This document shows positions 46,658 to 59,115 of a stretch of 64,000 nt of DNA, one piece after another. The stretch covers positions 402,001 through 466,000 of the forward strand of contig JACVTC010000070.1 in the NCBI GenBank assembly GCA_016946835.1, given 5' to 3'. The translations under genes were made by a program, and so were the position numbers. The notes below the pieces were generated by a model that was given only the letters and a program-made list of their open reading frames with translations, searched no databases and was not told the DNA's origin. The first letter of the stretch is position 1, and every line of letters starts with the position of its first letter. The DNA comes from Neocallimastix lanati (nom. inval.) (taxonomy: Eukaryota; Neocallimastigomycota; Neocallimastigomycetes; Neocallimastigales; Neocallimastigaceae).

Positions 46658-48230
46658 GTATATAAATATATATATATATATATATAAAACTAAGTTGGAA
46701 AGTTGAAAAAAAAAAAAAATATTTAAATATTTTCCTTTATAAAATAAATTATATACCCATAAAATATAATGTTTATAAAAAATTGTAAAATAATATTTTT
46801 AATTTGTTTATATTCATTAATTTGATACTTTTGCTAATTTCAAAAAAAAAAAAAAAAAAAAAAATCATTATTATACCAATTTTTCATAATTAATATTATT
46901 AAATTTTTAAAATTTTAGTACTAAATATAATTAGTATTATAATACTTATAAATAATTAATACTATTTCGTTTTATGATTAAATAATATTAAAAAAATATA
47001 ATAATAATAATAATAATATAAAGAAAAAAGATATAGAAAACAAATAATTGATTTTCTTCTTTTTCCTTTTAATATTTATTTTAATTTTGGTACATATCAT
47101 TTTTGAAATATATATTTTATGTATTAAAAAAAAAAAAAAAAAAAAAATTTAATAAAATTTCAAATTATATAATAAAAATTAAAAATTAACAAGTAATAAA
47201 TAAAACATAATGCATTCTTAATTCGTTTTTTTTTTTATTTAATCATTTGTTTGTTATAAATAACTTAAGAATCATTTTTCAATATTAATAATATTACTAC
47301 AATTGTTAATAATATCTAGTTTATTTTATTATAAATTCAAATATTATTAATTGATTTTTATATAAAATAGATAAAAAATTAATTTTTAATGGACATATAA
47401 TATTATTTAGCAAATACAAAAAATAATAATAATAATAATAATTAATAATAATAATAAATAGTAATTAATAATAATAATTAATAATAATAATTAATAATAA
47501 ATAAAATAATAATAATAAAGACAATAGTCTTGTTAAAAAAAATATATATTATACATATTAAAAAAATTATTTATTTAAACACCAATATTAATTATACAAA
47601 ATAGAAATTAAAAGTATTATTTAAAATTTATGTCAAAAATATCATTATTCTCTTAAATATAATATTAACATTAAATAATATAAAAACTACTAATATTAAT
47701 ACTAGTAAAAATTAATAAATTTATATATACTAAAAGTTATTTTAGTATATTAATGAATATTTATTTTTAATTATTAATATTTTTTATTATTTATTTTTTA
47801 TTTTTAAATAATCAAGATTTAATTATTATAAAACATACGATATACTTTTAATAATTAATTTCTCATAAATAAATATTAATAATAAATTTTTATTTTTATT
47901 ATTAAATAATTGTTTAGAAATTATTAAAAAAAAGTATATTAAGAACAATATGTAATGGACGTATTATTATATTAAATAAGGTTATTAATATTAAGTATAT
48001 ACTTTTGAATAATATTAATTTATTAATGTAATGTAATGTAGCTAACATTTAGTAGCCTATTGGTTATATATTTAAATTTTACCAGATTAAATAAGAGAAT
48101 AAAATTTGATAAACAACTTTAAACATTAATATATAAACCCCTTTATCAAATTGTGAATCACAGTTTTTTTTTTTTTTTTTTTTATAGCCGCAATTATTGC
48201 ATATTTTAACTTTATTTATTTTTATACATT

Positions 48231-48289
<59 letters not shown>

Positions 48290-48529
48290 CACAGAATTAA
48301 TAATAATAATAATAGTATTAAAAAAAAAAAAAATAATAATAATAATAAATAAAATAAATAAATAAAATAAATAAATAAATAAATAAATAAATAAATATAT
48401 AATATATATGTTCAATTTGAACCTAATAAAATTTTTAAATAGTAATGTGTAATAAAAAGTAAAATTCAAAATAATATGTATAAATATATTCAGATAAAAC
48501 AAAAAAAAAAAAAAAAAAAAAAAAAAGTT
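46658..48529. other. AT-rich intergenic region
   Basis: No gene is seen. Contains (AAT)n stretches near 47430-47515, A/T runs near 46841, 47126 and 48233-48277, and (AAAT)n at 48355-48395. Confidence 0.55.
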
Positions 48530-48605
48530 CAATGAACCTCACCTCCAAGATTATAAAGATTTCTTATTCAGGATTAGAGTTTGAATTGACTATTTGGAAG
48601 AAATT
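48530..48605 (-). mobile_element. Short 3'-end fragment of the second LINE family
   Basis: The reverse complement contains AGTCAATTCAAACTCTAATC and CTTGGAGGTGAGGTTC, matching 31980-32055 with about ten changes. Only the non-coding 3' end is left. Confidence 0.6.
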
Positions 48606-48632
48606 ATGGTCTTTTCCTTTATAATTTTTTCT

Positions 48633-48833
48633 TTTTTTTTTTTAGACTAAGAGAATAACTTTATTTAATTTATAATAATAATAAAATTACATGATTTTAA
48701 AGGAAAAAAAATAATAAAATACATGAAATAAAATATTATATATTATAAAATTATAAAAGTGCGTTAGAAGCAATAGCCTCTAACTTTTCCCATTCCTCAA
48801 TAATAACACCACATCCATTATTGCGAGTAATAA
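48633..48833 (-). mobile_element. Severely 5'-truncated LINE (200 bp), 15-bp TSD
   Basis: Flanked by TTTATAATTTTTTCT (48618-48632 and 48834-48848). It contains the T-run, the 3' signature and only the last ~20 codons of the polyprotein (EEWEKLEAIASNALL, stop). Shows how short insertions of this family can be. Confidence 0.8.
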
Positions 48834-49646
48834 TTTATAATTTTTTCTAATTTTTTTTTTTTTTTTTAATTTCCAAAAAAAAAAAAATAATATATTTATA
48901 TATATATCTCTATATTTTAATATTAATATAATTACCAATAAATAACTTTTATTTATATTATTAATATTAAAAATGGACTTTTATTATATTATTATTATTA
49001 TTATTATTATTTTTTTTAAATAGTCTTATTAATTTTTTAATTATATTTCATAATAAAACAATACTAATCAATTCACTCATTATTTTAATTTTCAACAACA
49101 AATGAAATAACATTTTTAATTGAATAAAAAAAAAAATTATATTTAACTTCACTTTTTTTTTTTTTTTTAATTTTTATATTTAATTTTTATATTTATTTAT
49201 TTATTTTTTTGTTTTTTTATTTTACTTTTTTTTTTTTAATTTTAAATATTCATAATTTTACATTTTTTATTTTATTTTTTTTTTTTTTATTTTATTTATA
49301 TATATATATTTTAATGCTACATAATTTTCCTTAAATATTTTGTTTTAAAGTTAAAATTATGTAATGTTAAACGCATTTTTATTTATATTTTTATTTATTA
49401 AAATAAAAATATAAATATATTTATTTTTTTTAACAAAATTTTATCATTTTTTGATAAATAATTGAAGACGATTTTTTATTTATTTATTTTTTTTTTTAAA
49501 TTCTTTTTGAAATTTTTTTCATATATATATAAAATTATTTATTCATATATATATAAATTTCTATTAAATTTATAAACATAATTACTACTTTTATTTATAA
49601 TTATTGTCTATTTTTATTTCTTTATTTTTTATTTTTTTGATTTTAC

Positions 49647-50297
49647 TTAAGCACAACTTGGGTAAATACCACACCAGTCATTATCTTCAATACCCCATTT
49701 ACCATCACTATCTTCGGTAATAGGAGATTGACATCCAGAACAACATGGATATCCAAGAGCAGTAGACCAGCATTCTGCTTCCTCTTCACCATCAGCTTTT
49801 TCAAAAATCCATTTTTGGTTATCTTTCATTTCATTAGTCCATTGTAATACATTAGTACCATCAGCAGATCTGTTACTTTCAATATCTAAAGCTTTGTCAA
49901 AGTGACTAGCTTTAGTACCAATAGTGTAAACATCCTTTGTTTGAGTTTTTAATACCATGAATTGTTGGGCATCACCACCATAGGCATTATATACTTGAAT
50001 GTTACTGCTATTAGCATCACTACCATTAGCAACATCAATATTAAAATCACCAAGAGCTGTAGTTAAAGTAACACAACCTTCTCCAACATTAGTAAGCTTC
50101 CATTTTTGATTATCTCTTTTGGTTCCTGAAGAAATAACAACATTAGCAGAAGCACTAGCACCAGAAGCTTGAAGGTACTTTCCTGTACCTGGGTTCTTAA
50201 TGAAATACCAGCCATCTCTAAGTTGAGCTCCTTTTGGACCAGCTGCACTAGCTAAGGTGCAGATACCAGAAACTAAAGCAAGATATAAAAATTTCAT
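49647..50297 (-). CDS. Secreted ricin-fold lectin with C-terminal fungal dockerin
   Basis: 216 residues. Signal peptide: 1-18 (MKFLYLALVSGICTLASA). Residues ~22-170 form a beta-trefoil (RICIN/CBM13-like) carbohydrate-binding module: GWYFIKNPGTGKYLQASG opens it, and the repeated core motifs are DNQKWKL, AQQFMVL and DNQKWIF. Residues ~175-215 (ECWSTALGYPCCSGCQSPIT, then DGKWGIEDNDWCGI) match the cysteine-rich CBM10-type dockerin of anaerobic fungi, which attaches proteins to cellulosome scaffoldins. The likely role is substrate binding or targeting within the extracellular cellulosome; there is no catalytic domain. It is not a toxin: the ricin name refers only to the fold. Flanks are AT-rich, with no operon partner or intron. 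The C-terminus IYPSC-A sits directly after the dockerin, the usual arrangement. Confidence 0.9.
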   Translation of the reverse strand: MKFLYLALVSGICTLASAAGPKGAQLRDGWYFIKNPGTGKYLQASGASASANVVISSGTKRDNQKWKLTNVGEGCVTLTTALGDFNIDVANGSDANSSNIQVYNAYGGDAQQFMVLKTQTKDVYTIGTKASHFDKALDIESNRSADGTNVLQWTNEMKDNQKWIFEKADGEEEAECWSTALGYPCCSGCQSPITEDSDGKWGIEDNDWCGIYPSCA

Positions 50298-52380
50298 TTT
50301 GGTTATTATTTTTAAATTTATTTTTTATTTTATTCTATTTTATTCTAATTTTTATTTTTATTTTATTTTTTATAGGAATTACAAATTCGCTATTCTTTTA
50401 TTTTATGTTTTTTTATTTATTTATTTTTTTTTTATTTTTTTTAATATTTATTTATTTTTTAATTTTTTTTTTTTTTTGAATTTAAAAAAAAAATTGAAGA
50501 TTCAAATTAAATTATTTTTTTTCTTATTTATATAAAATTTTTTTAATATAAGTTTTAAAAAGATGACTTCTATATCATATTGTATATTAATTATACATAA
50601 TATTATTATTTAGAGTTTTATAATTAATTTTATTATAAAATAAACTTTATATGATCAACGATTTTCCATAATTTTAATATATATTTTAAATAACTATTTT
50701 AATACTTTAATTTTTTTTTTTTTTTTTAGTATTTAATCCTAACTTTTTTTAATTTACATATATTAATTAATTATTATATCAAAGATATATAAAAATACTT
50801 TATTTAATAATATTTTCAATATTAATTAATTATTATTATTCCTGTGATATATTTAATTATATGAATTAAACTTTTGATAAGTCTTTTCTTAAAAATAAAT
50901 TAATTAATAAAATAATAAATAAAGTTTACATAAATATTATTTGACATATTTATAAGGAAAAAATAATTTTTATGTAATTATTTAAATTATATTAAATTTA
51001 ATCCTTGAAAAACATTTTTTTTTACCTTTGATATATTTATATAATCATTTAAATATTTTCTTCTATTATAACTATTTATATGATATTATTTTAAAAGTAT
51101 TATTTTGTAATTTCTAATTATTATTAAAATCATTTCTTTTTTTAAAATATTATATTTATTTAATATTTAATCATTAATATTTAAACATTAATATTTAATA
51201 TTCATTATTTAGTACTTAACATTCATATTTAGTATTTAATATTTAATTTTTTTAATATTTAATATTCATTATTTTTAATATTTAATATTCATTATTTTTA
51301 ATATTTAATATTTATTATTAACTATTTACTATTTACTCATTCAATATTTAATACTCATTATTTAATATTTACTATTTACTCATTTAATATTTAATACTAT
51401 TAATTTTAGATAGTAGACGTAGGATCAAAAATGAGAAAGATTAAATTATTTAAAAAAGAAAAAAGAAAAAAAGCAAATAAAAAAAAAAAGCAAATAAAGA
51501 TTATCTTATTTAAATTAATTGAATCATATAAAATAAGTTAATATTTATATTAAATATATTTATTAATAATTATTACAATATTTAAAATTTTATACTCAAA
51601 AAAATAAAAAAAAAGGAAAAAAATTAATTATGGAATAAACAATATAAATTTAAAAAAGCAATCGAAGAAAAATAGTAATATTTAATATGTACATCAAAAA
51701 TTACATTTTATTAATTTAATTATTCATTGAATTTGTCAATTTTTTCATAATAATTAAGATTAATGATTTACTTTTTTATATTAATCAATCCAAAAAATAA
51801 TTTATAGTTATTTTATAAACCCAAATTAAAATTTGTTAATTGATATTATTTGCTAATTTATTAATTTAATATTATTAAAAAAAAAAAATTAAAATTAAAA
51901 TTTAAATTAAAAAATAAAAAAAATAAAAAAATAAAATTAAATAAAATTACAAAAAAAAAAAAAATAAATAAATAAATAATAAATAAATAATAAATAATAA
52001 ATAAATAAATAATATTCATAATTAGATAATTACTATTAAATTTTATTTATTAAAAAATCTATTTAATGATTTTAAAACCATAGATGATAATAAAAATTTT
52101 TATTTTTATTAATAAAAATATAAAGAGATAATTTTTAATATTATTAAAAAATATAATTTTTAAAATAGAATAAAATAAATTTAATAAATAAATATTTTAT
52201 AATAATAAAAAATAAAATTTAAAAAATATAAAAATATAGATTTATTTTTATAATTTTGCTATAAATACTTTGAGTATTTATCATTATTACTATTACTATA
52301 TTACTATAACTATTATTAGTAGTAGAAATAATGTCATTTATATTAGTAATATTTATATTAATAGTAATAGTAATAGTTAA
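50298..52380. other. AT-rich intergenic region
   Basis: No gene is seen. A loose array of AATATTTAATATTCATTATT blocks lies at about 51165-51400; the trinucleotide-rich tract at 52255-52380 is the 3' flank of the pseudogene at 52381. Confidence 0.5.
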
Positions 52381-52562
52381 TTATTTCATTATTAATAATA
52401 GTTGTATCATTTCACATTTTTCTTTTCTATATACTAAGTTATAATGATTCTTAGTTGATACAAAGGTTACCCATCCATGTTGTCTAGCACATTCTCGAGA
52501 TTTGTAAAGCTGATAAAGCATAGCACTACGTCCAAGAACTATAGCTTTACCTGATTGACTAA
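52381..52562 (-). pseudogene. Aldo/keto reductase C-terminal fragment, second copy
   Basis: About 60 open codons with no frameshift: SGKAIVLGRSAMLYQLYKSR, ECARQHGWVTFVSTKNHYNL, VYRKEKCEMIQL, then stop. In the family this is the GASSMWAWQ to MQNHYNLIYREEE region. It duplicates 35575-35744 plus 37197-37345, but without the LINE. The parallel similarity extends into the flanks (52255-52380 and 52563-52620), so a genomic segment was copied, not only the coding part. N-terminal AKR sequence is absent here. Confidence 0.72.
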
Positions 52563-52635
52563 TTCATTTATAGTCTCATAATTTGTTTAATTAATTATAT
52601 TAAATGAAGTAAAAAAAAAAATAATAATATGAAAT

Positions 52636-52668
<33 letters not shown>

Positions 52669-52897
52669 AATAAATTTTTACTGTGGTCTTTTCTTTTGAG
52701 ATATTTTTTTAAATATATTGTATTTATTTCGCATAGGTTCGCATCCAAACAAACAAAAAAAATAATAATAAATAAATAAATAATATTAAAATAATTACTA
52801 TTAAATTTTATTTATTAAAAAAATCTATTTAATTATTTTAAAACTATCATAGATAATAAAAATACATAAATGAATAAAAAGTTAATGCTTTAATATG

Positions 52898-52928
<31 letters not shown>

Positions 52929-54404
52929 ATTAAAAAATTTTTATTTTTATTAATAAAAGTATAAAGAAGTAATTTTTAACATTGCTAAAAAATATAATTC
53001 GACATAAATTATTTTAAATAAGTTCATTTAAATATAAATAAAAGGTTTATTTATTACTTTGAAAATATTACATCAAACGTTGGAATATTGGTACCTTATA
53101 AGTATTGCTAGAGATATAACGTTTTATTACTTATTGTTTAAGAATGCTTGTGTACTGTTCATATATGTATGATAATCTCTTATTTTTTTTTTTTTTTTTT
53201 TTTATATTCAATTTTTAATTTAATAATTATGTATATTTAATTAATTTTTTAATAATAAAAAAATTTTTATATATGAATTTGATTATCTATTATTAGGATA
53301 TATACTTTTGATTTTTTCATGAAAATTATTTTTTAAAATTTTATTATATATAATTTTTTTTATTAATTTTTTAATCTAATTTGATTGACTTGTTTTTTAT
53401 TAAAAAAAATAAAATAAAAAAGTTAATCAAATTTTATTTTTTTTTATTATATTTTTAGTAAACAACAATTTTTTCATTAATCATATAAACATAAAAATTT
53501 CATATTAAAATATTTTAATTTTCAAAGTAAACTTCTTTTAATTATTAAAATTTAATATTTCATATTCACTTGAAGAACTTGAAAAAATGTTTTATATAAT
53601 ATTATAATAATTTTTTTATACCCATGAGATCGGTATACTATAAAATATTTCTTATGTAAATTAGTAAAATTATTTTTTTATTTAAAATGAAGTATCTTAA
53701 ATATACATATATTAATTCCAAGAAAATAATCAACTTTTTGTATTATTTAATCGTAATAATTATGATTTACGGTGTGCTTAATAATAGTTTATATATATTA
53801 AAATTAGGCAAAGGTTAATTTACTTTAAGAATGGTATTAATTATTTGTTATTTCTTTTTCTGATAGGACATATAAAAATACATTTATAAATATTTTATGT
53901 ATTAAAATAAATATTTACTTTATAAAAAGATATTTATTGCTAATTGTTTTATTGTTTATTTATTTTATATTTATTATTATTTATTATCAATGTAGTAATG
54001 TATTGTATAATTGGTAAATATCTTTAAATTCCATAAAAAAGTAATATTGTATTATTTAATAAAATGATTAATACAATTATTAATTTTATCATATGAATAA
54101 TATACAATTAATTTATTTAAAAAATAATTCTTCCTTATTAATAAAATAAAGGAATGTATTACTATTAATTATTTAGTAAATAATATTATAAAATTTAATT
54201 ATCCAATACTATTAAAAATGTTTACAATATATATACGTAAATAACAATAATTAATAACCAATTGAATAGATATACACTGTAATTTATTACATTAAATTAG
54301 GAGAAAAAAAGGATAAATTAATTTTAAACGTATTTTAAAAAAATAATTTCATTGTTTCTATTTTTTCTTTTTTTTTCTTAATTTTTTATAATAAATAGAA
54401 ATAT
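52563..54404. other. AT-rich spacer
   Basis: No gene is recognised. The stretch 53030-53180 is slightly less AT-rich and gives LHQTLEYWYLISIARDITFY on the plus strand, too short to interpret. A-run at 52898-52926, T-run at 53182-53203. Confidence 0.4.
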
Positions 54405-54970
54405 ATTAATAAATAATAAATAATAAATAATAAATAATAAATAATAAATAATAAATAATAAATAATAAATAATAAATAATAAATAAATAATAAATAATAA
54501 ATAATAAATAATAAATAATAAATAATAAATAATAAATAAATAATAAATAATAAATAATAAATAATAAATAATAAATAATAAATAATAAATAATAATAATA
54601 ATAATAAATAATAAATAATAAATAATAAATAATAAATAATAAATAATAAATAATAAATAATAAATAATAAATAATAAATAATAAATAATAAATAATAAAT
54701 AATAAATAATAAATAATAAATAATAAATAATAAATAATAAATAATAAATAATAAATAATAAATGATAAATAATAAATAATAAATAATAAATAATAAATAA
54801 TAAATAATAAATAATAAATAATAAATAATAAATAATAAATGATAAATAATAAATGATAAATAATAAATAATTAAATAAATAATAAATAATTAAATAAATA
54901 ATAAATAATTAAATAAATAATAAATAATAAATAATAAGTAATACATAATAAATAATAAATAATTAAATAA
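54405..54970. repeat. (TAATAAA)n heptanucleotide satellite
   Basis: About 80 units of the 7-mer with a few shorter or longer units and rare T/G changes (for example AATGATAAA near 54763 and 54838). The right end degrades into AATTAAATAAAT and AAGGAATAAG variants. Confidence 0.93.
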
Positions 54971-55336
54971 GAAATATTAAATAATAAATAAGGAATAAGG
55001 AATAAGAAATAAGAAATGATAAAATATAATTATTATTGATTATTATTTTTTAATTACAATATTTAATTATAATAATAAAAAAAATATTATATAAAAAAAT
55101 AATAAATCTGTATATAAAAATTTTCGTAAATCTTCGTATTACAAATATTAATGTATTGTATAATTAATCATTTATGTATTATTTAACAAATAATTTATTA
55201 ATATTAAATTTTTTTAAAACTATATGAATTGATAATTGATATTTTTTATAAAAATAATATATCTATATTTTTAATTATTAATTCATTATTTTTAATTTCT
55301 ATTAATTGTTTATTTTTACCTTTTTACTATTATTTA

Positions 55337-55462
55337 TTATATATTATGTATTATTTATTATTTATTATTTATTATTTATTATTTATTATTTATTATTTAT
55401 TATTTATTATTTATTATTTATTATTTATTATTTATTATTTATTATTTATTATTTATTTATTA
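55337..55462. repeat. (TTTATTA)n heptanucleotide array, inverted relative to 54405-54970
   Basis: About 18 units of the complement of the previous repeat, ~370 bp away. The two arrays can pair with each other. Confidence 0.9.
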
Positions 55463-55969
55463 TTTATTTATTATTTTTTATTTTTTTTTTTAATTTTTTT
55501 TTTTTATTTTTTTTTTAAAACATTTTCGATTCTATCAATATTTATCAGTACGGTTATAATTTAATTTTTTTTAACTTTTCCGTTTTTTAAATTTTTATTT
55601 TTTTTTTTTAAAATTTTTCTCAGATTTCCTTTAATTAAATTTATCTATCTATATATTTATTTATTCATTTATATATTAATTATTTAATATTTAATTATTT
55701 AATTTTATAATTATTTATTTATTAATTGTTCCATAAAAAATGTAAAAGAATAATGTATTTTTATTAAATTAAAATTATCCATATATATAATTTCAAATTG
55801 TGTTACACAAAATAATTTTATTTTTCAAAATATATAAAGAAAAGTTTTTTCGTTAAAAACATTTTAACTTCAACAATTAAAAAATATTTTATATTATAAG
55901 AAAATAATATTTATAATATCATTTATATATACCGAATAATAATATTTTCTTTTTAATATTTATTACAAA

Positions 55970-58399
55970 ATGGAAAGCTTAACTTTATGTGAAGTTAACA
56001 ATGCTATTGCTAAGTCAGTATCAGTTAATGCTGTTGCTGCTACTAAGATTGCTGGTGTAAGAATCAGTAAGTCTAACCGTGGTTTCCATACCACTCCAAT
56101 GACCACTAGTGGTCTTAAGACTTCCAAGAAGTCTTCCTTCCCATCTATCCAAACTAAAACTTACGCTACTCAAGCTCCATGTATTACTAATGATGCTGCT
56201 GCCAAGTCTGAAATTGATGTTGAAGGTTGGATTAAGAAGCACTACACTCCATACGAAGGTGATGCATCCTTCCTTGCTGGTCCAACTGAAAAGACTAAGA
56301 AGCTTTTTGCCAAGGCTGAAGAATACTTAGCTAAGGAACGTGCCAATGGTGGTTTATACGATGTTGATCCACACACTCCATCTACTATCACTTCTCACAA
56401 GCCAGGTTACCTTGACAAAGAAAATGAAGTTATCTACGGTTACCAAACTGATGTTCCACTTAAGAGAGCTATTAAGCCATTCGGTGGTGTTAACATGGTC
56501 AGAAACGCCCTTAAGGCTGTTAATGTTCCAATGGATAAGGAAGTTGAACACATTTTCACTGACTACCGTAAGACTCACAACACTGCTGTTTTTGATATTT
56601 ACTCTAAGGAAATGAGAGCTGGACGTTCCAACGCTATTATGACTGGTTTACCAGATGGTTACGGTCGTGGTCGTATTATTGGTGATTACCGTCGTGTTGC
56701 TCTTTACGGTACTGATCGTCTTATTGCTCAAAAGCAAAAGGATAAGGAAGAATTACAAAAGAAACAAATGGATGAACCAACTATGAAATTAATTGGTGAA
56801 GTTGCTGATCAAATTAAGGCTCTTAAGCAACTTACTCAAATGGCTAAGTCTTACGGTATTGATATTTCTAAGCCAGCTAAGAGTGCCAGAGAAGCTACTC
56901 AATTTGTTTACTTTGGTTACTTAGGTTCTATCAAGGAACAAGATGGTGCTGCCATGTCTCTTGGTCGTGTTGATGCCTTCCTTGATTGTTTCTTCGAAAA
57001 TGATTTAAAGAATGGTGTTCTTGATGAAGCCGGTGCTCAAGAAATCATTGATAACCTTATCTTAAAGTTACGTTTCGCTCGTCACTTACGTACTCCAGAA
57101 TACAACGATTTATTCGCTGGTGATCCAACCTGGGTTACTATGTCTCTTGGTGGTACTGGTTCTGACGGTCGTACCTTAGTTACTAAGACTTCTTATCGTG
57201 TTCTTAACACCCTTTACAATTTAGGCCCAGCTCCAGAACCAAACATTACTGTCCTCTGGAACAAGAACCTTCCAAAGAACTTCAAGGACTTCGCCACTAA
57301 GGTTTCTATTGATACTTCTTCCATTCAATACGAATCTGATGCTCTTATGTCCGCCAGATTTGGTGATGATTACGGAATTGCTTGCTGTGTTTCTGCTATG
57401 AGAATTGGTAAGGATATGCAATTCTTCGGTGCTCGTTGTAACCTTGCTAAGCTTATGCTTTACGTTCTTAACCATGGTAAGGATGAAAGAACTGGTAAGC
57501 AAGTTGGTCCAGATTTCGGTCCAGTTCCAGAAGGTCCAATTCCATTCGACTGGATGTGGGAAACCTATGACAAGGCTATGGATTGGATTGCTAAGCTTTA
57601 CGTTAACACCATGAACGTTATTCACTTCTGTCATGACCAATACTGTTACGAATCCCTTCAAATGGCTCTTCACGATACCGATGTCCGTCGTCTTATGGCT
57701 TTCGGTGTTGCCGGTCTTTCTGTTGTTGCTGATTCCTTCTCAGCTATTAAGTACGCTAAGGTCACTCCAATCCGTGATCCAAAGACTGGTTTAACTGTTG
57801 ACTTCAAGATTGAAGGTGAATTCCCAAAATTCGGTAATGATGATGACCGTGTCGATTTCTTCGCTCGTACTGTTACTGACAAGCTTATTAACAAATTAAG
57901 AAAGACTCCAACTTACCGTGGTGCTACTCATACTCTTTCTATTCTTACCATTACTTCTAACGTTGTTTACGGTAAGAAGACTGGTTCCACTCCAGATGGT
58001 CGTAAGGCTGGTCAACCATTCGCTCCAGGTTGTAACCCAATGCATGGTCGTGAATTCTCTGGTGCCGTTGCTTCTCTTTCTTCTGTTGCTAAGGTTAACT
58101 ACGATTCTTGTATGGATGGTATTTCTAACACCTTCTCTATTGTTCCAAATACTATTGGTAAGACCTTAAAGGAACGTCAAGGTAACCTTTCTGGTTTATT
58201 AGATGGTTACTTCAGTAAGGGTGCTCACCATCTTAATGTTAATGTTCTTAAGCGTGAAACTTTAGAAGATGCTATGGCTCATCCAGAAAACTATCCAAAC
58301 CTTACTATTCGTGTTTCTGGTTACGCTGTTAACTTTGTTAAGTTAACTCCAGCTCAACAAAAGGAAGTTATTGCCCGTACCTTCCACGAAAAAATGTAA
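55970..58399 (+). CDS. pfl: Pyruvate formate-lyase (formate C-acetyltransferase), with N-terminal extension
   Basis: 809 residues. Pyruvate + CoA give acetyl-CoA + formate by glycyl-radical chemistry; in anaerobic fungi this feeds formate and acetate/ethanol formation in hydrogenosomes and/or cytosol. The catalytic pair Cys472-Cys473 is in GIACCVSAM. The radical Gly784 is in RVSGYAVNF, 26 residues from the end, as in the family. Other typical stretches: [71 protein letters not shown]. Residues 1-~75 exceed the bacterial enzyme. They are poor in acidic residues and rich in Ser/Thr/Ala/Lys ([20 protein letters not shown]), as expected of a hydrogenosomal presequence. Codon use is strongly biased. 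A PFL-activating enzyme is required but not encoded here. AATAAA-type signals follow the stop directly. No intron. Confidence 0.96.
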   Translation: MESLTLCEVNNAIAKSVSVNAVAATKIAGVRISKSNRGFHTTPMTTSGLKTSKKSSFPSIQTKTYATQAPCITNDAAAKSEIDVEGWIKKHYTPYEGDASFLAGPTEKTKKLFAKAEEYLAKERANGGLYDVDPHTPSTITSHKPGYLDKENEVIYGYQTDVPLKRAIKPFGGVNMVRNALKAVNVPMDKEVEHIFTDYRKTHNTAVFDIYSKEMRAGRSNAIMTGLPDGYGRGRIIGDYRRVALYGTDRLIAQKQKDKEELQKKQMDEPTMKLIGEVADQIKALKQLTQMAKSYGIDISKPAKSAREATQFVYFGYLGSIKEQDGAAMSLGRVDAFLDCFFENDLKNGVLDEAGAQEIIDNLILKLRFARHLRTPEYNDLFAGDPTWVTMSLGGTGSDGRTLVTKTSYRVLNTLYNLGPAPEPNITVLWNKNLPKNFKDFATKVSIDTSSIQYESDALMSARFGDDYGIACCVSAMRIGKDMQFFGARCNLAKLMLYVLNHGKDERTGKQVGPDFGPVPEGPIPFDWMWETYDKAMDWIAKLYVNTMNVIHFCHDQYCYESLQMALHDTDVRRLMAFGVAGLSVVADSFSAIKYAKVTPIRDPKTGLTVDFKIEGEFPKFGNDDDRVDFFARTVTDKLINKLRKTPTYRGATHTLSILTITSNVVYGKKTGSTPDGRKAGQPFAPGCNPMHGREFSGAVASLSSVAKVNYDSCMDGISNTFSIVPNTIGKTLKERQGNLSGLLDGYFSKGAHHLNVNVLKRETLEDAMAHPENYPNLTIRVSGYAVNFVKLTPAQQKEVIARTFHEKM

Positions 58400-58829
58400 A
58401 TAAAATAGAAATAAAAATAAATCCTTTTTTTTTTTTTTTTAAATTAATATCACATACTAGAAGAAGAAAAAAAAATTATTAAATTTTTTAAGTGTTTCTT
58501 CATATAAAAATGAAGAAAAACAAATATGTACATAAATTAAATTATAAATGAAGTAGATTATTTGAACCTTTTTATTTAATATAATCTATTTTAAATTATT
58601 AAAAAAATATTAATAAATTATTAATAAAAAATAAATTGTTAAAAAAAAAAAAAGATTTTTAATTTATTGGTAATGTTTATGTGTATTATTATAGTAAAAA
58701 TTTTGAAGTCAAAATCAAATTTATATTATTTAGTTTTTTATTAAGTGAATCGATTTTATATATCAAAGTAAAAAAGATAAAAAATTATTCTAAATTACTT
58801 TATTAAAAAAAGAAATAGTTAGTGGAAAT

Positions 58830-58900
58830 AATAATTTTATTAAACTGTTGAAGATCAATTCATATTATCAATATATAAATATAATTTAATGTTGCAAAAT

Positions 58901-58940
<40 letters not shown>

Positions 58941-59115
58941 ATAATAATTAATAGAAATAATGATTTCATTAAAATGTTGAAAATCAATTCATATTATCAT
59001 TATATAAATATAATTTAATTTTGCAAAATTTTTTAAAAAAATAAAAAATAAAAAAAAAAAAAGGAATATTTATTATAATTAAAAGTAAAAGTAAAATTAA
59101 GAATTAATTATTAAA
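58830..59115. repeat. ~125-bp tandem duplication beside the LINE
   Basis: Two units (about 58830-58950 and 58955-59115) share TCAATTCATATTATCA, TAAATATAATTTAAT(G/T)TTGC and an A-rich end; a third partial unit lies beyond the LINE at 61432-61541. Confidence 0.7.

Noticed and set aside
49647-50297. Reading the ricin-fold protein as a toxin
   Set aside because: Only the carbohydrate-binding trefoil is present, with a dockerin; there is no toxic enzymatic chain.
55229-55564. Frames with Tyr-Leu-Leu-Phe-Ile-Ile repeats
   Set aside because: Translation of the heptanucleotide array, not a gene.
56021-58169. Frames on both strands inside pyruvate formate-lyase
   Set aside because: Shadows of a strongly codon-biased gene.
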